Origin: an uncultured Collinsella sp. | GTDB lineage: Bacteria; Actinomycetota; Coriobacteriia; Coriobacteriales; Coriobacteriaceae | DNA length: 9,512 nucleotides | Assembly (NCBI GenBank): GCA_958405565.1 | Contig: CATYEN010000068.1 | Span: forward strand, 1 to 9,512 | Direction of reading: 5' to 3' | Part shown: positions 7,441 to 9,512 of the stretch, in pieces | Layout: every line of letters starts with the position of its first letter | Numbering within the stretch: the stretch's first letter is position 1 | Program-made: the position numbers and the translations under genes | The notes under the pieces: model-generated | What the model was told of the DNA's origin: nothing | What the model saw: the letters and a program-made list of their open reading frames with translations, nothing else | Database searches by the model: none

Positions 7441-7911
7441 CTACTGAGCGGTCGCGGTCGCGTTGGCGCCCGCGGCTGCATCCTGCGAAAAGTCAAGTGT
7501 AACGCTCTCGCTGGGCTCCACCATGCCATAAGCGCCCGCAAGGTCGCGAATGCGCGTATCGGCGCCATAGACCGAATGCATGACCTCCAGGTCGGAGCTC
7601 TCATCGGTCGCCTTTTCGAGCGTGTTGGTAAGCTCGGCGTTGCTGTTGAGCACCTGGGCCGTAACGCCGGTGAGCGCCACGCGGGCGACGCCGATCGTCA
7701 TGAAGATAGCTGCAATGATGCAAAACGTTTTAAGAACGCTCATGAAAACCGGGCTTACCGCCTGGTTTGCCTGACGGCCCGCGCCCGTGTAGACATCAAA
7801 GCGCGGCGTGCGCTGCTCACGGGGAGCAACGGGGGCCTGCGGCGTCTCACGATAGGCGGGCATGGCGTTCATATCATAGGCGAGTGCTGCGCTTGAAGTG
7901 TTGTAGCCCAT
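7441..7911 (-). CDS. ftsL: FtsL-like bitopic division protein
   Basis: Small 156-residue protein encoded between rsmH and ftsI, the standard place for ftsL. It has a cytoplasmic N-terminal tail rich in Ala, Pro and Arg (1-55), one hydrophobic segment (about 56-83), then a polar, probably coiled-coil stretch (NAELTNTLEKATDESSDLEV, about 91-110), RIRDLAGAYGMVEPSE (120-135) typical of the end of FtsL/DivIC-type proteins, and an Ala-rich tail. By analogy it would sit in the divisome with DivIC/FtsB and FtsQ and help activate FtsW-FtsI. FtsL sequences are poorly conserved, so the name rests on size, topology, the GMV motif and position rather than strong similarity. The start is supported by GGGAGG at 7921-7926, 9 bases upstream. 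Confidence 0.82.
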   Translation of the reverse strand: MGYNTSSAALAYDMNAMPAYRETPQAPVAPREQRTPRFDVYTGAGRQANQAVSPVFMSVLKTFCIIAAIFMTIGVARVALTGVTAQVLNSNAELTNTLEKATDESSDLEVMHSVYGADTRIRDLAGAYGMVEPSESVTLDFSQDAAAGANATATAQ

Positions 7912-7920
7912 GATATGCCG

Positions 7921-7926
7921 CCTCCC
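7921..7926 (-). promoter_or_regulatory. Shine-Dalgarno site of ftsL
   Basis: GGGAGG on the minus strand lies 9 bases before the ftsL-like ATG. The rest of the 90-bp gap from the rsmH stop (7912-8001) shows no convincing promoter pair or terminator. Confidence 0.7.
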
Positions 7927-8001
7927 ATCCCGAGTACGTTGGTAGTGTGTTTAAGCTTCGTTTATGGTGCGAGCGGGAGGTCCAATATCGCGCGGTCGCG
8001 C

Positions 8002-8967
8002 CTACAGACGCTGCGCCACGCGGATTTTGGCTGATCTCGCCCGAGGGTTGCGCTCAACCTCATCAGGCTGGGCAACCAAGGGTTTGCGAGTGATGACCTT
8101 GAGTATCGGCACGTTGCCGCACACGCACACCGGAATCTCCGGCGGACACGTGCACCCCTGGCTCATCTCCTTAAAGTGATTCTTTACGATACGGTCCTCG
8201 AGCGAGTGATACGAGATGACGCAGATACGTCCGCCCGGGTTGAGCCACCTGGTGGCGGCATCAAGCCCTCGTTCGAGCACATCGAGCTCGTGATTGACCT
8301 CGATGCGAATGGCCTGGAAACTTTTCTTGGCCGGGTGTCCGCCATGCCGACGAGCGGCAGCCGGGATACCCGCCTTGATGATCTCGACAAATTGGCCGGT
8401 GGTTTCGATCGGTTCTTGCTCGCGGCGGCGCACGATCTCTCGCGCGATCTGCGAGGCGAACTTCTCTTCGCCGTAGACGCGTAGAATCCGGGCGAGGTCG
8501 TGTTCGTTATAGGTGTTGATGACCTCAGCTGCGTTTAAGGTGTTATTACCCGGATCCATCCGCATGTCCAATGGGGCGTCCTCGTTATACGAAAAGCCCC
8601 TGCCAGGGATATCGAGTTGCGGTGACGAAACGCCCAAATCGAACAGGAAGCCATCGACCCCGGGCACCTCGGCCGAGCAAAGCAGCTCGTCCAAGTCGCC
8701 GAAGTTGCCCTTCAGCAGCTGGTGCGGAACGCCGGGAACCTCGCGGTCCAGACGAGCGCCAGCGGCCTCGAGGGCCATGTCGTCCTGATCGACGCCGAGC
8801 AAAAGGCCCGTCTCCCCCACCTGCGCGGCCATCTTTACCGAATGGCCGGCACCGCCAAGGGTGCAATCGCAGACAACGGAGCCGCTCTTTAGCCGCAGCG
8901 ACTCAAGCACTTCGCCGAGCATGACAGGTTCATGCCGATATTCTTGTGTCAAGATCCCACGCTCCAT
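8002..8967 (-). CDS. rsmH: RsmH (MraW), 16S rRNA (cytosine-1402-N4)-methyltransferase
   Basis: SAM-dependent methyltransferase that modifies C1402 of 16S rRNA in the decoding centre and is conserved near the head of dcw clusters. The 321-residue protein starts with YRHEPVMLGEVLESL (10-24) and has the SAM-binding VCDCTLGGAGHS (32-43), GVDQDD (58-63), FDLGVSSPQLD (109-119), HPAKKSFQAIRIEVNHEL (211-228), ICVISYHSLEDRIVKNHF (248-265), a cysteine-rich CTCPPEIPVCVC (272-283) and the basic end NPRARSAKIRVAQRL (307-321). All are typical of the family. An in-frame TAA two codons upstream makes this ATG the earliest possible start. The gap to mraZ is 20 bases and the ribosome binding site is weak. Confidence 0.97.
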   Translation of the reverse strand: MERGILTQEYRHEPVMLGEVLESLRLKSGSVVCDCTLGGAGHSVKMAAQVGETGLLLGVDQDDMALEAAGARLDREVPGVPHQLLKGNFGDLDELLCSAEVPGVDGFLFDLGVSSPQLDIPGRGFSYNEDAPLDMRMDPGNNTLNAAEVINTYNEHDLARILRVYGEEKFASQIAREIVRRREQEPIETTGQFVEIIKAGIPAAARRHGGHPAKKSFQAIRIEVNHELDVLERGLDAATRWLNPGGRICVISYHSLEDRIVKNHFKEMSQGCTCPPEIPVCVCGNVPILKVITRKPLVAQPDEVERNPRARSAKIRVAQRL

Positions 8968-8987
8968 CCGTTACCCGTGCCTTGCCC

Positions 8988-9422
8988 TTACGAGAAGAAG
9001 AGGTCCAGCAGGGCCTCATCGTCATCGTCCTCATCGGCCGCGGCGCGATCCCAAACCTCAAGGTGGTCGTAGTTGCCCACAACCGTGACCTCGCGGTCGA
9101 GGTTCGCCTGCTTGCGGAGAGACTCGGAAAGACCGATACGACCGGCGCTGTCCACGTCCATCGACGTAGTGCGCTTGTTGATCGCCCTCATGAGCTTCTG
9201 GTCGTTAATGTCACGCGGGTTAAAACCCTCGTGGCCCTCACGACCCGCGAAGAGTCCTTCGACCCACTTATCGAAGGCCTCGGCAGAGAACACGTACAGA
9301 GCATCGACATCCAGGGCTTTGAACACGCGAACGTGCTCTCCAAGCTCCTCGCGAAGGGGTGCAGGCAGGGACAGACGACCTTTTGCATCGAGATTGCGCT
9401 CGTATGCACCAGTCATTCCCAT
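8988..9422 (-). CDS. mraZ: MraZ, transcriptional regulator of the dcw cluster
   Basis: DNA-binding protein of the MraZ (double SpoVT-AbrB-like) family, which forms rings and in other bacteria binds repeats at its own promoter to control the dcw operon. The 144-residue protein shows the duplicated signature: DAKGRLSLPAPLREEL (12-27) in the first half and DSAGRIGLSESLRKQA (91-106) in the second, ending VVGNYDHLEVWD (114-125). An acidic tail (DEDDDDEALLD, 130-140) follows. The ATG at 9420-9422 is chosen because GGGGAGGG lies 5 bases upstream; a second ATG two codons later is possible but less well spaced. The palindromes at 9459-9475 and 9496-9512 are candidate targets of this protein. Confidence 0.96.
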   Translation of the reverse strand: MGMTGAYERNLDAKGRLSLPAPLREELGEHVRVFKALDVDALYVFSAEAFDKWVEGLFAGREGHEGFNPRDINDQKLMRAINKRTTSMDVDSAGRIGLSESLRKQANLDREVTVVGNYDHLEVWDRAAADEDDDDEALLDLFFS

Positions 9423-9427
9423 GTGCG

Positions 9428-9436
9428 CCCTCCCCT
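9428..9436 (-). promoter_or_regulatory. Shine-Dalgarno site of mraZ
   Basis: AGGGGAGGG on the minus strand ends 5 bases before the first ATG of mraZ. It is a strong site and decides between the two ATG codons in favour of the upstream one. Confidence 0.8.
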
Positions 9437-9458
9437 CGGTTACTCAGATGGCACGTAC

Positions 9459-9475
9459 GCGGGGAACCACCCCGC
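9459..9475. promoter_or_regulatory. Palindrome copy 2, candidate operator in the mraZ leader
   Basis: On the minus strand it reads GCGGGGTGGTTCCCCGC: 6-base arms around a 5-base spacer. It shares GGGGYGGTTCCCC with the copy at 9496-9512, centre to centre 37 bp. It would lie just after the predicted transcript start, so it could be a protein operator or an RNA hairpin in the 5' leader. Confidence 0.6.
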
Positions 9476-9490
9476 CTGTCGACGTCATTA

Positions 9491-9496
9491 ATAATA
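9491..9496 (-). promoter_or_regulatory. Possible -10 element of the mraZ (dcw) promoter
   Basis: TATTAT on the minus strand matches TATAAT at five of six positions and sits in an AT-rich island unlike the surrounding GC-rich DNA. The start point would be near 9483-9485, giving a leader of about 60 bases. The matching -35 box would lie beyond the right edge of the window, so the promoter is only partly visible. Confidence 0.5.
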
Positions 9497-9512
9497 TGGG
9501 GAACCGCCCCAT
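9496..9512. promoter_or_regulatory. Palindrome copy 1, candidate operator at the mraZ promoter
   Basis: On the minus strand it reads ATGGGGCGGTTCCCCAT. It occupies the space between the predicted -10 hexamer and the off-window -35 box. A repressor bound here would block RNA polymerase. It touches the window edge, so further copies upstream cannot be excluded. Confidence 0.6.

Noticed and set aside
5684..7447. 587-codon plus-strand open frame opposite ftsI
   Set aside because: It is a shadow of ftsI in the complementary frame, with low-complexity Arg/His composition and no domain.
7989..8002. GCGCG-rich short hairpin just after the rsmH stop
   Set aside because: The stem is only about four base pairs and has no T-run, so it does not qualify as a terminator.

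Overview
The window holds a largely uninterrupted stretch of a division and cell wall (dcw) cluster. All eight genes are on the minus strand, so transcription runs from right to left. In transcription order they are mraZ, rsmH (mraW), ftsL-like, ftsI (class B PBP), murF, mraY, murD and ftsW. The first 35 bases probably lead into the next dcw gene, usually murG. Every product except the small FtsL-like protein is recognised by clear family motifs. The DNA is moderately GC-rich, and the gene content and order are those of a Gram-positive-type dcw cluster. I lean towards an actinobacterium of the class Coriobacteriia (Collinsella-like), but this is inference from overall protein resemblance; no rRNA or other marker is present.

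Right end (about 8968-9512): a promoter-like region with two matching 17-bp palindromes precedes mraZ. mraZ encodes the regulator that classically controls its own operon. rsmH follows, encoding the 16S rRNA m4C1402 methyltransferase. Middle right (5558-7911): after a 90-bp gap with a good ribosome binding site, ftsL-like and ftsI form a divisome pair, a bitopic coiled-coil protein and the septal transpeptidase. Middle left (36-5429): after a 128-bp gap carrying an imperfect 28-bp dyad and a -10-like hexamer, murF, mraY, murD and ftsW are packed with gaps of 3-9 bases. These make UDP-MurNAc-pentapeptide (MurD, MurF), transfer it to the lipid carrier (MraY) and polymerise it at the septum (FtsW working with FtsI).

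The most notable absence is murE, which normally lies between ftsI and murF; here that place holds only the 128-bp gap. Each of the three groups starts with a strong Shine-Dalgarno sequence after a longer gap and continues with closely packed genes whose own sites are mostly weak. I see no mobile element, CRISPR array, tRNA, rRNA or convincing intrinsic terminator, and no stretch over 300 bases lacks a gene. The window is mostly conserved housekeeping DNA. The points most worth checking are the twin palindromes at mraZ, the dyad upstream of murF, the missing murE, and an unusual serine in the MraY DDxxK motif.
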